This document shows positions 41,901 to 50,388 of a stretch of DNA of 64,000 bases, one piece after another (within the stretch, counting starts at the first letter, position 1; each line of letters opens with the position of its first letter). Under the pieces are notes generated by a model. It was not told the DNA's origin. It was given only the letters and a program-made list of their open reading frames with translations, and searched no databases. Source of the stretch: DASUNP01 sp035249305 (lineage in GTDB: Bacteria > Acidobacteriota > Blastocatellia > UBA7656); contig DATFGQ010000094.1 in assembly GCA_035249305.1 (NCBI GenBank), positions 15,904 to 79,903 on the forward strand, written 5' to 3'. The position numbers were made by a program, and so were the translations under genes.

Positions 41901-43370
41901 ATGCAGATGCCACGCACTATTGGCGAGCTCAGGACGAGCCGGTTTAACGACGCGCTCTCGAACCGGCTGTCGATCAAGGACGAGATTCGCGCCAACCTCA
42001 TCCGAAAGATCAGGGGGGGCGAATCGATCTTCCCCGGCATAGTCGGCTACGACGACTCGGCGATCCCGCAGATAACGAACGCCTTGCTCTCGCGCCACAA
42101 CTTCATACTTCTGGGGCTGCGCGGCCAGGCCAAGAGCCGCATCCTGCGCGAACTGGTGGGGTTGCTCGACGAGGTGATGCCCGTCGTCGAAGGCTGTGAG
42201 ATAAATGACAACCCTTACGCGCCTATCTGCAAATCCTGCCGGCTGGCGATCGAATCCGAGGGCGACCGGACGCCGATCACGTTCATCGACCGCGAGGCGC
42301 GCTACGTCGAAAAGCTCGCGACGCCCGACGTGACGATAGCCGATTTGATAGGCGACCTCGACCCGATCAAGGCGGCGCGGGGCGGCCACCTGCTCTCCGA
42401 CGAGTTGACGATCCATTACGGGCTGCTGCCGCGCGCGAACCGGGGCATCTTCGCCATCAACGAGCTGCCCGACCTGGCAAGCAAAGTCCAGGTGGGGCTC
42501 TTCAACATCATGCAAGAGGGCGACGTTCAGATAAAAGGGTACCCGATCCGCATGCCGCTCGACGTGATGCTGGTCTTCTCGGCCAACCCCGAAGACTACA
42601 CCGCGCGCGGCAAGATCATCACGCCGCTAAAGGACCGCATAGGCTCCGAGATCAACACGCATTACCCGGCCACGGTCGAAGAAGGCGTCGCAATAACCGA
42701 GCAAGAGGCATGGATGGCGCGCGACGGCGAGAGCCTCTTGATGCCCGAGTTCATACTGCGGGCCGTCGAGCAGATAGCGTTCGAGGCCCGTCAGGACCAG
42801 CGCGTCGACAAGCGGTCGGGCGTGAGCCAGCGGTTGCCTATCTCGGTCATCGAGAACGTCGTGTCGAACGCCGAGCGTCGCAAGGTCTTAACGGGCGAGC
42901 AGCACATCGTCCCGCGCGTCAGCGACATCTATTCTGCGCTGCCCGCGATCACGGGCAAGCTGGAGCTGGAGTATGAAGGCGAGCAGCGCGGACAGGTGAA
43001 CGTCGCGCGCGATCTAGTCAGGGCCGCGGTCGGCAAGACGTTCGAGGCTTACTTCGAGCACATAGACTGCTCCGAGATCGTGGCGTGGTTCAACGACGGC
43101 GGCTCGTTGCGAGTGAGCGACAGCGACAACGCCGAGCTTTGCCTGGCGAGCTTCAGGCGGGTGACGGGATTGATAGGCGCGGCGAAGAGTTCGGGCCTGG
43201 CCGACAGGTCTCAGCCGGCGACCGTAGTCTCGGTCTGCGAGCTGATACTCGAAGGGCTTTACGCGCAGAAGAAGATAAGCCGCAGCGACGAGCGCGGCTA
43301 CGCGGCCGCCAAGAAGGAGCCGCGCGGGTACGATTACGAAAGCTTCAGTCGTTCGAGAAGAATCAATTAA
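41901..43370 (+). CDS. AAA+ ATPase of the Mg-chelatase I / MoxR group
   Basis: The protein has 489 residues. The ATG at 41901 is used; a TTG at 41886 is also in frame. The Walker A motif is GLRGQAKS (residues 72-79). A cysteine cluster (CEINDNPYAPICKSC, about 102-118), a Walker B-like GIFAINELPDL and sensor segment VFSANPEDYTARGK, then PLKDRIGSEINTHYP follow, as in magnesium-chelatase-I-like ATPases. Such ATPases work with a von Willebrand A partner to remodel or insert metals into targets. That partner is encoded two genes downstream, with an encapsulated ferritin between. Confidence 0.88.
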   Translation: MQMPRTIGELRTSRFNDALSNRLSIKDEIRANLIRKIRGGESIFPGIVGYDDSAIPQITNALLSRHNFILLGLRGQAKSRILRELVGLLDEVMPVVEGCEINDNPYAPICKSCRLAIESEGDRTPITFIDREARYVEKLATPDVTIADLIGDLDPIKAARGGHLLSDELTIHYGLLPRANRGIFAINELPDLASKVQVGLFNIMQEGDVQIKGYPIRMPLDVMLVFSANPEDYTARGKIITPLKDRIGSEINTHYPATVEEGVAITEQEAWMARDGESLLMPEFILRAVEQIAFEARQDQRVDKRSGVSQRLPISVIENVVSNAERRKVLTGEQHIVPRVSDIYSALPAITGKLELEYEGEQRGQVNVARDLVRAAVGKTFEAYFEHIDCSEIVAWFNDGGSLRVSDSDNAELCLASFRRVTGLIGAAKSSGLADRSQPATVVSVCELILEGLYAQKKISRSDERGYAAAKKEPRGYDYESFSRSRRIN

Positions 43371-43387
43371 GGAAGGAGCCGCAAGTA

Positions 43388-43810
43388 ATGCCTATTGCCT
43401 GGCACGCACCGTATGAGTTGTTAAAGCCGGAGACGCGCGACATGGCCCACGCCATTCACTCGCTGATGGAGGAGCTTGAGGCAATCGACTGGTACAGCCA
43501 GCGCGTCGACGTGAGCGACGACCAAGCATTGCGCGGTATTCTCGCCCACCATGCAAACGAAGAGAAAGAACACGCCGCGATGCTCCTCGAATGGATGCGA
43601 CGCCGCGACCCTGAGTGGGACGAGTACCTGCGCACTTACCTGTTCACGACCGGCGACATTCTTGAGATAGAAGAGGGCCAGGAGTCCAGGACGCTCGCCG
43701 CCGAAGGCTACCCGGTCGCCCCGCAGCCGCCCGGCGCGGTCCAACCCGCCGCCGAGACGGAGCGGCCCCGCAGCTTCACGGTCGGCAGTCTGCGGCCCTC
43801 AAGAGCATAA
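43388..43810 (+). CDS. Encapsulated ferritin (EncFtn family) with encapsulin targeting peptide
   Basis: The protein has 140 residues. It resembles the ferroxidase cargo of encapsulin nanocompartments. The EncFtn iron site is readable by position: Glu28, Glu29 and Glu31 in MEELEAIDWY, Trp35, Tyr36, then Glu59 and His62 in NEEKEHAAM; LEWMRRRDPEW and LRTYLFTTGDI complete the family pattern. After a Pro/Ala linker the C-terminus reads FTVGSLRPSRA, matching the cargo-loading motif LTVGSLR. AAGGAAGGAG precedes the ATG. No encapsulin shell gene is in the window. It lies between the AAA+ and VWA genes, 17 bp after the former. Confidence 0.9.
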   Translation: MPIAWHAPYELLKPETRDMAHAIHSLMEELEAIDWYSQRVDVSDDQALRGILAHHANEEKEHAAMLLEWMRRRDPEWDEYLRTYLFTTGDILEIEEGQESRTLAAEGYPVAPQPPGAVQPAAETERPRSFTVGSLRPSRA

Positions 43811-43875
43811 GTCCTGAGTGCTGAGTGCTGAGTTAACTGCTCTCACTCAGGACTCAGCACTCAGGACTCAGGACT
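43810..43875. repeat. Heptad inverted-repeat hairpin between encapsulated ferritin and VWA genes
   Basis: The left arm is AGTCCTG and AGTGCTG units, the loop taactgctctc, and the right arm CAGGACT and CAGCACT units. It starts on the last base of the ferritin TAA stop. The right arm ends five bases before the VWA ATG, so the only Shine-Dalgarno-like bases (AGGA) lie inside the arm and would be buried in the hairpin. Confidence 0.92.
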
Positions 43876-43879
43876 GAAT

Positions 43880-45142
43880 ATGGCTTTTACCAAGTACTCG
43901 AAATGGGACGGCATAGATTGGGAGTCGATCAGCCTCGAAGACCTGCTCGACCGGCTGGCCGACTTTCTGCTCCAGAGCGGTTTTGAGAGCCCCTATTCCC
44001 GGTACTGGGACGAGCCCGACCAGAACCTCGACTCGCTGCGCGACGCAATCATGCGCGCGCTGATGGAGGAGGGGCTGCTGTCGGACGGCGAGCTTGAACA
44101 ACTGATGGACGAGCAGGGCAACATCCGCGCGGACCAGATGGCCGAGCTGCTCGACCGCCTGATCGAGCGGCTCATCGAAGAAGGCTACATCACCGTCAAC
44201 GAGCAGCCCGCCGACCGTCAACAGGATTCGCGCGTCTCTTCGCGCGGCGGCAAGACGGGCAAGCCCGTCGAGCGGAGCGTGAAGTTCGAGATCACAGACA
44301 AGGGCTTAGACTTCCTCGGGTTCAAAGTGTTAAAAGACCTGATCTCGTCGCTCGGGAGATCGTCGTTCGGGCGGCACGACACGAATTATCTTTCGACTGG
44401 AGTCGAAGCGAGCGAGGTTTCGCGCAGGTACGAATTTGGCGACACGCTGAACCTGGACGTGAACGCCACGCTGCGGTCGGCCATCAAGCGCGAAGGGCTC
44501 GGCGTCCCGCTCAACCTCGAATACTCGGATTTGATGGTCCACCAGACGGAGTATCAGAGTTCTTGCGCCACCGTGCTGATGCTCGACTGCTCGCACTCGA
44601 TGATACTTTATGGCGAAGACCGCTTCACCCCCGCCAAGCGGGTCGCGCTCGCGCTCACGCACTTGATAAGGACTCAGTACCCCGGCGATAGCCTCCGCGT
44701 AGTCCTCTTCCACGACTCGGCCGAAGAGATACCGCTCTCGTCGCTGGCCCGCGCGCAGGTCGGGCCTTACCACACGAACACGCGCGAAGGGCTGAAGCTC
44801 GCGCGCCGCATACTGCTGTCGCAGCGCAAAGACATGCGGCAGATCATTATGATCACCGACGGCAAGCCTTCGGCGATGACGCTGGACGACGGGCGAATCT
44901 ACAAGAACCCTATGGGGCTCGACCCGCGCATACTGCAAGAGACGTTCAGAGAGGTCGCGCTCTGCCGCCGCAGCAACATAATGATAAACACCTTCATGCT
45001 GGCGGACGATTATTACCTGGTCGACTTCGTCAAGAAAGTCACAGAGATTTGCCAGGGGAAAGCCTACTTCACCACGACGATGACGCTCGGCCAGTACATC
45101 CTGATGGATTACCTGAAGCGGCGCACGAAGCGTATTCATTAA
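43880..45142 (+). CDS. von Willebrand factor A domain protein, partner of the AAA+ ATPase
   Basis: The protein has 420 residues. The N-terminal 190 residues are helical and acidic. The C-terminal VWA domain has the metal-ion-dependent adhesion motif DCSHS (Asp236, Ser238, Ser240), then a Thr segment PYHTNTREG and ITDGKPSA. This matches the CoxE/BatA-like partners of MoxR and Mg-chelatase-like ATPases. Its own ribosome-binding site is poor because the heptad repeat ends five bases before the ATG, so translation may be coupled or regulated. The methylase follows after 11 bp. Confidence 0.88.
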   Translation: MAFTKYSKWDGIDWESISLEDLLDRLADFLLQSGFESPYSRYWDEPDQNLDSLRDAIMRALMEEGLLSDGELEQLMDEQGNIRADQMAELLDRLIERLIEEGYITVNEQPADRQQDSRVSSRGGKTGKPVERSVKFEITDKGLDFLGFKVLKDLISSLGRSSFGRHDTNYLSTGVEASEVSRRYEFGDTLNLDVNATLRSAIKREGLGVPLNLEYSDLMVHQTEYQSSCATVLMLDCSHSMILYGEDRFTPAKRVALALTHLIRTQYPGDSLRVVLFHDSAEEIPLSSLARAQVGPYHTNTREGLKLARRILLSQRKDMRQIIMITDGKPSAMTLDDGRIYKNPMGLDPRILQETFREVALCRRSNIMINTFMLADDYYLVDFVKKVTEICQGKAYFTTTMTLGQYILMDYLKRRTKRIH

Positions 45143-45153
45143 CCCCGCGCGAA

Positions 45154-46902
45154 ATGACGAACCCGCATCTTCTCGGCAGCATCTACGAGCGGTCCTTGAG
45201 TAAGGCGATTGCCTTGGCCGACAGGAGAGAGCGCGGCATTTATTATACGCCGGAACGGATCGTCACCTACATTGTCGAAAAGACCATAGGCAAGCTGATC
45301 GCGGGCAAGTCGCCCGAGCAAGTTGCCGAGATGCGATTCGCCGACATAGCCTGCGGAGCCGGGGCATTCCTGCTCGGAGTTTACGATCTCCTGCTGCGAC
45401 ATCACGCGGCCTATTACAACGAAAAGAAGAACCGCGCAAAGGCGTTGAAGGCGGGCTGCCTGGAATGCGAAGACGGCTCGCTGCGACTTTCTATCAAACA
45501 GAAAAAGCATATCCTGCTCAATAACATTTATGGCGTCGACCTGGACGCGCAAGCAGTAGAGGTAGCGAAGCTTTCACTGTTACTCAAGCTTTTGGAAGAA
45601 GAGACGGCGGCGACGGCGAAGAATCATCTACTGGACAAGAACATAGTTCATGGAAACTCCTTGATGGGCATGAACATTTTCGCCGACAGGTTCGATGAGG
45701 CAATGAAGCGCGGCGGCTTTGATGTGATCGTCGGCAATCCTCCCTATAGCGCATCTCTTAAAGCGAACGAAGTCGCTTATCTGCTAAGCGAGTATTCCCT
45801 TCAGCAGTATCAACTGGACACCTATTTACTATTCGTCGAAAGGGCGTTGACGCTGCTGAAACTCGGCGGAATGCTCGGATACATCATTCCGAACACCTGG
45901 CTTTTGAACCTTCAATCCCCCAAGATCAGGCGGCACCTTTTCTCGAATACGAAGCTGGAAGAGATCGTACATTACAAGAAGCCAATCTTCACCCAAGCGA
46001 CAGTAGACACCGAAGTCGTCATCATCGGCAACACAAACCCGGAAGATGATCATCAAGTTCGGATCTCCATCGTAGAGAAAGACGGCAGCGAGATCTCTTA
46101 CTCTGCGCCCCAAAAGCGTTGGCGCGACGTTGACGGCAAGCCCGTGAATATTCTTGTCCGCCCTGAAATGGATGCCCTTGTCGACAAGTTAGACGCTCTG
46201 CCCACGTTGAATGACCTGTGCGTCATCACGCAAGGCTGTAAGCCATTTCAGGTCGGCAAGGGCAAGCCGCCGCAAACGAGAAAGACCGTTGACGAAAAAC
46301 CGTTCGTCGCTGACACTCGCCGCGACTCGTCGTTCCGCCCTCTGTTGCGCGGGAGCCTGATTCAGAAGTACTTGATCACCTGGAATAATGATTATTGGAT
46401 AAGCTTCGGGGAATGGCTCGCCGAACCGAGGTATTCCGCAAGCTACGACGCGCCCGCCAAGATTGTCGTCCGTCAGACGGGAGACTCTCTGGTGGCGACG
46501 ATTGACGTCGACAGATTCATCGTCAGGGACAACTTATACACAATCATTCCTAAGAATGACGAGATTGATCTGTTTTTTGTGCTTGGCTTGTTGAATTCAA
46601 AACTTCTCAATTGGTATTACCAGAATGTACTCAATCCTGAAAAGGGAGAGGCGCTGGCGCAAGTCAAGCGCGGGCACCTGGCACGGCTCCCCATTGCGAA
46701 TCGCGAGGATGGCAAGCTCGTTAATCTCGTCAGACAGATGCTTGAAGCTAAGCGACAGCTTTCGGCGTCGCGCACCGACCGAGACAAAGCGCTTTACGAG
46801 AGCAAGCGCGTGGCGCTCGATCGAGAGATCGACACCCTTATTTATAAGCTTTACTCCTTGACGCGCGACGAGATCGATCTCGTCGAAAGAAGAAAGCTTT
46901 AG
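45154..46902 (+). CDS. Eco57I-like N6-adenine DNA methylase, truncated type IIG form
   Basis: The protein has 582 residues. Motif I reads FADIACGAGAF (about 62-72) and motif IV NPPY (Asn194-Tyr197). A TaqI-type specificity region occupies about 350-530, including HLARLPI. The N-terminus begins MTNPHLLGSIYERSL and YYTPERIVTYI, which in full type IIG enzymes lies several hundred residues in, after a PD-ExK nuclease. That nuclease part is absent. The codon choice looks less GC-biased than its neighbours, suggesting transfer. It lies 11 bp after the VWA gene, and no restriction partner is visible. It overlaps the convergent permease gene by four bases. Confidence 0.85.
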   Translation: MTNPHLLGSIYERSLSKAIALADRRERGIYYTPERIVTYIVEKTIGKLIAGKSPEQVAEMRFADIACGAGAFLLGVYDLLLRHHAAYYNEKKNRAKALKAGCLECEDGSLRLSIKQKKHILLNNIYGVDLDAQAVEVAKLSLLLKLLEEETAATAKNHLLDKNIVHGNSLMGMNIFADRFDEAMKRGGFDVIVGNPPYSASLKANEVAYLLSEYSLQQYQLDTYLLFVERALTLLKLGGMLGYIIPNTWLLNLQSPKIRRHLFSNTKLEEIVHYKKPIFTQATVDTEVVIIGNTNPEDDHQVRISIVEKDGSEISYSAPQKRWRDVDGKPVNILVRPEMDALVDKLDALPTLNDLCVITQGCKPFQVGKGKPPQTRKTVDEKPFVADTRRDSSFRPLLRGSLIQKYLITWNNDYWISFGEWLAEPRYSASYDAPAKIVVRQTGDSLVATIDVDRFIVRDNLYTIIPKNDEIDLFFVLGLLNSKLLNWYYQNVLNPEKGEALAQVKRGHLARLPIANREDGKLVNLVRQMLEAKRQLSASRTDRDKALYESKRVALDREIDTLIYKLYSLTRDEIDLVERRKL

Positions 46903-48200
46903 CTGTAGCGGAGCCAGCGGCCGAGCTCCGCCAGGCTCGGCCGCTTGCCGTACATCAGGATTCCCACTCGATAAATTCTCGCCGCCAGCCAGATCACTCC
47001 TAAGATTGTCACGATCATCAAGAGCATAGACAGCGCGATCTGCCACCAGGGCGGGGGGTCCACGGCGATCCTCAACATCATCAGCGTCGGCGTGAAGAAC
47101 GGGATCATCGACAGCGTGACCGACGTAGGGCTGTTCGGGTTGTTCATCACCAGCGAGAAGACCATCATCGGTATTACGATCAGTATGGTCACGGGGAACT
47201 GCACCTGCTGCGCGTCCTCTTCGCTCGACACCATAGCGCCGACCATCGCGTACAGCGTCGCGTAGAGGAAGTAGCCGAGTAGGAAGTAGATGATAAAGTA
47301 GACGGCGAGGCTCGCCGGCACCTTTGGCATATCCGCCCCGGTCGAGGCAAAGATCTTCGCCCCTGCGTAAGAGAGCAGCGCGCCCGACAGTATCCAGATG
47401 GCGTACTGCGTCAGCCCCACGAGCCCTATGCCTATGATCTTGCCGATCATCATCTGAAACGGCTTTACCGAAGAGACTACCACCTCGACTATGCGCGACT
47501 GCTTCTCTTCGATCACGCCGCGCATCACGAATATTCCGTAAAATAGTATCGTGATGTAGATGAAGAAGAGCATGATGAAGGCGATTATGAAGGTCGGCAC
47601 GCCCGAATCTTCCGACTCGCCTTCAGGCCCGACCTTGATCTTCCGCAAGTCGACCGACTTCATGTAGCGGCTTATCTCGGTCGGGTTGATCCCCGCCCGC
47701 GTCAATCGGCGCTCGATGACGGCGGTGCTTATGGCTTGCTCGACGCCCCTGATCGCCGGGTCGCTGGGGTTCTTCGTGTAGTACTCGGGCTCCGCGCTGT
47801 CGAGCACGCCGGTGGGCAGAACGACGTACGCGCGGTCGGAGTCCTCTTTGACTTCGTTGTTGAGCCGCGCCTTCACCTCTTCGACGTTCTCGTCCGGCTG
47901 TAAGGTTACTCTAGAAAGCTCGTACCGCGTGTTGGCGAACCGCGCCCTGCCGCTGCCGCCCGCGTCGTCGGTCGCCGCGTTCGCTTCCGACCTTTGCTTT
48001 ATCGCTTCAAAGAGCGTCGGGTCGTTGCTCATGTCTATGACGGAGACGCGGCGGACGCCTCCGCCGCGCGTGGCGAAAAAGGCAGGCAGCAGGATCAGCC
48101 CCAGCATTAAGAGCGGGCTTATGATCGTGCCTATCAGGAACGCCTTCGTGCGGACGCGTATCAAGTACTCGCGCTTGATTATCACCCAAACTTTTTTCAT
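46899..48200 (-). CDS. ABC-2 type transporter permease (NatB-like)
   Basis: The protein has 433 residues. It starts MKKVWVIIKREYLIRVRTKAF followed by the first membrane helix, then a large extracytoplasmic domain (about 45-215), and five C-terminal helices. This is the ABC-2 exporter layout of NatB-like permeases. The ATP-binding subunit gene upstream overlaps it by four bases (ATGA), so the two form one transporter. The substrate is unknown; family members export sodium, antibiotics or peptides. Confidence 0.92.
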   Translation of the reverse strand: MKKVWVIIKREYLIRVRTKAFLIGTIISPLLMLGLILLPAFFATRGGGVRRVSVIDMSNDPTLFEAIKQRSEANAATDDAGGSGRARFANTRYELSRVTLQPDENVEEVKARLNNEVKEDSDRAYVVLPTGVLDSAEPEYYTKNPSDPAIRGVEQAISTAVIERRLTRAGINPTEISRYMKSVDLRKIKVGPEGESEDSGVPTFIIAFIMLFFIYITILFYGIFVMRGVIEEKQSRIVEVVVSSVKPFQMMIGKIIGIGLVGLTQYAIWILSGALLSYAGAKIFASTGADMPKVPASLAVYFIIYFLLGYFLYATLYAMVGAMVSSEEDAQQVQFPVTILIVIPMMVFSLVMNNPNSPTSVTLSMIPFFTPTLMMLRIAVDPPPWWQIALSMLLMIVTILGVIWLAARIYRVGILMYGKRPSLAELGRWLRYS

Positions 48201-49117
48201 GCCCTTTCCTCAGCCTTTGCTTCGCGGCGGGTAACGCTCTCAATGAATATCTCGTTAAGCGACGGCTCGACCAGCTCGAAGCGGTTTATGCGCGCGCCCG
48301 CGCCGACCGCCCGCCTGAGCACCTCCTGTGGGTCTATATCTTCGTTCAGCGTTAGCTCGACGTGGTTGGCGAAGCGGTTCTCTCTCTTGACGAGGTCGCC
48401 CAGGAAAAAGCCGTCGCCGTCCTCGTAGTCGAGTATGACGGTGTTGCGGCCGAAGCGGCGCTTCACCTCGCGCAGGCTCCCGCCCAGAACTTTCGTGGAG
48501 TGGTTTATCAGGCAAATGTCGTCACACATCTGCTCGACCTGCTCCATCTGGTGCGTCGAGAAGATGATCGACTTACCGACCTTCTTGAGGTCGAGTATGG
48601 TGTTCTTGAGCAGGCTCACGCTCACGGGGTCGAGGCCGGAGAATGGCTCGTCGAGGATCAACAGCTCGGGCTCGTGCAGGACGGCGGCGATGAACTGCAC
48701 TTTCTGCTGCATCCCCTTAGAGAGCTCGGCGGACTTCTTATCCTTCCAGTCCGAAAGCTCAAGCCGCGCGAGCCACTCGTCTATGCGCTTGCGGGCTTCG
48801 GCGGAATCCAGCCCCTTCAGGTTGGCGAAGAATATGAGCTGCTCGCCGACCTTCATCTTTTTGTAGAGGCCGCGCTCTTCGGGCAGGTAGCCTATCCGCT
48901 GCTGCATCTCGGGCGACATGTGGCGGCCGAGCACGAGGACATCGCCTTCGTCAGGCGCGAAGATGTTTACGATCATGCGGATCGTGGTCGTCTTCCCCGC
49001 GCCGTTCGGGCCGAGCAGGCCGAATATGGTCCCCTGTCTCACCTCAAGCGAAAGGTTCTGAACGGCTACGAACTCATCGAATCGTTTAGTCACCCCTTTC
49101 AACTCGACTACATTCAT
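48197..49117 (-). CDS. ABC transporter ATP-binding protein (NatA-like)
   Basis: The protein has 306 residues. The ATG at 49117 has GGAGGAG directly upstream; a TTG one codon earlier is less likely. Walker A is GPNGAGKTT (36-44), the signature is LSKGMQQK, Walker B is LLILDEPFSGLDP, and the H-loop is FSTHQ. The C-terminal extension of about 80 residues ends EPSLNEIFIE, as in NatA/DrrA-type ATPases. It energises the permease it overlaps. The upstream zinc-ribbon gene ends only 23 bp away and is probably in the same operon. Confidence 0.95.
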   Translation of the reverse strand: MNVVELKGVTKRFDEFVAVQNLSLEVRQGTIFGLLGPNGAGKTTTIRMIVNIFAPDEGDVLVLGRHMSPEMQQRIGYLPEERGLYKKMKVGEQLIFFANLKGLDSAEARKRIDEWLARLELSDWKDKKSAELSKGMQQKVQFIAAVLHEPELLILDEPFSGLDPVSVSLLKNTILDLKKVGKSIIFSTHQMEQVEQMCDDICLINHSTKVLGGSLREVKRRFGRNTVILDYEDGDGFFLGDLVKRENRFANHVELTLNEDIDPQEVLRRAVGAGARINRFELVEPSLNEIFIESVTRREAKAEERA

Positions 49118-49140
49118 CAACTCTCCTCCGGGCTGCTTGT

Positions 49141-49605
49141 CTACTCGCGCGCGCGCTGCTCCCTTTTTAGCGAAGGCTCGAACTCACGCGTCGTGTGCTC
49201 GGTTACGCTGGGCGCAGCGACGGGCGGCGCGTCAATCTGAGGCGCGGTCCTGCGCTCTTTAATCACGTTCGTATTCGGGTAAGATTCGGCGCGGTCGCCC
49301 TTCTGAGTCATGCTGATTACGCGCGCAAGCTGCCAGATGAGCAGCGCGCTGATTACGAGCACGACCAGGAACCCGATCGCCGTCACCGCCGCCAGGTCCG
49401 AGCCGCCGTGTCCCAGCGCCGTCACTCCGATCGCGCCTCCTATGAGCAGCGCGAGCGCGCCGATCGCGAAGACGGCGACGGCCCAGAACATACCTGTGAT
49501 CTTACCGATGTTCGCGCCCGCGCCGCGCGGGCTGAGGTTAGCGCCGCACTGCTTGCAGTACTTCAGCCCTTGAATAGTCTCAGCGCCGCAAACCGGGCAG
49601 TACAT
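49141..49605 (-). CDS. Zinc-ribbon membrane protein with conserved VTEHTTR-FE tail, copy 1
   Basis: The protein has 154 residues. An N-terminal zinc ribbon (CPVCGAET...CKQCGAN) is followed by two membrane helices (about 35-58 and 72-95) and a disordered cytosolic tail. The tail includes APSVTEHTTREFEPSL, shared with the upstream paralogue as VSSVTEHTTRNFERL. The rest of the tail and the helices are poorly conserved between copies. A good ribosome-binding site (AGGAGAGG) precedes the ATG. It lies 23 bp upstream of the ABC ATPase. Function unknown; a role in regulating or assembling the exporter is possible. Confidence 0.82.
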   Translation of the reverse strand: MYCPVCGAETIQGLKYCKQCGANLSPRGAGANIGKITGMFWAVAVFAIGALALLIGGAIGVTALGHGGSDLAAVTAIGFLVVLVISALLIWQLARVISMTQKGDRAESYPNTNVIKERRTAPQIDAPPVAAPSVTEHTTREFEPSLKREQRARE

Positions 49606-49618
49606 AAACCCTCTCCTA

Positions 49619-49640
49619 AGAATCTCAGATTTGAGATCAT
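49619..49640. repeat. AATCTCAGATTTGAGAT-family repeat between zinc-ribbon paralogues
   Basis: The unit GAATCTCAGATTTGAGATCA overlaps the stop codon of the upstream paralogue: the TGA comes from the repeat's GATCA end. It belongs with the copies at 12093, 16407 and 18937. Confidence 0.65.
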
Positions 49641-50152
49641 TGAGTCACTTTCCCCCTCGGCTCGCGCGCGCGCTGCTCTTCGTACAGCCGCTCGAAGTTG
49701 CGCGTCGTGTGCTCTGTCACGCTCGACACAGGCTGGGCGGGTATCTGCGCGATGGGGTATTCCGCCGCCGCGGGCTTTATGAACCGGGCGGTCCTGCCAG
49801 CTTCCGCCTGCGCGGTCAACAGGCGCGAGAACAACCTTATCAGCAACGCCGCGATGCCGAAGACGGTCGTAGTGCCGAAGACTATCATCGCCAGCGCTAT
49901 CGGAGTGGGGTCCGTGTTTCGCGACTGGCCCGGCGATAGAGGGGCTAAAAGATCGAACGCATGCGAGACGACGATCCCGAGTCCGCCCAGACAGATCGCC
50001 ACCGTCGCAAGCCCTATTGCCCAGGCCGCGCCCGTAAAGCTCCAGCCCGACAGAGGCGTTGTCTGAGGCGGCTGATCGCCTAAACTCAGGCCGCAGCGTT
50101 TACAGTACTTCAACCCGAAAGTGTGCTCCGCGCCGCAATTCGGACAGTGCAT
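49637..50152 (-). CDS. Zinc-ribbon membrane protein with conserved VTEHTTR-FE tail, copy 2
   Basis: The protein has 171 residues. It is laid out like copy 1: zinc ribbon (CPNCGAEH...CKRCGLS), two membrane helices (about 38-62 and 85-110) and a cytosolic tail with VSSVTEHTTRNFERLY, then a basic end. It is the first gene of the likely four-gene operon with copy 1 and the ABC transporter. The shared tail motif outweighs the similarity of the rest and is probably the functional part. No enzyme domain is visible. Divergent from the acyl-CoA dehydrogenase across about 235 bp. Confidence 0.82.
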   Translation of the reverse strand: MHCPNCGAEHTFGLKYCKRCGLSLGDQPPQTTPLSGWSFTGAAWAIGLATVAICLGGLGIVVSHAFDLLAPLSPGQSRNTDPTPIALAMIVFGTTTVFGIAALLIRLFSRLLTAQAEAGRTARFIKPAAAEYPIAQIPAQPVSSVTEHTTRNFERLYEEQRAREPRGKVTQ

Positions 50153-50388
50153 AGGCCCTCCGTAAATACTTTTTGGAACGTGCGCCAGCCGTTAATAATG
50201 TAAGACTCAGCTCTACTACGACCGCAGGAAAGATCAAGTTCTGCGGCAGACGTGTTTCCGCCCTTCATCAAACCATAGCATATCACGCCTCGGTCGGCCG
50301 AGTAACTTGCGACAGTCGAAACCGGCGTGTTAGATTCAGTTTTTCCGCCGTTACGAAATATTTGGCCTTATGGCCGGGGGTGAATAAA

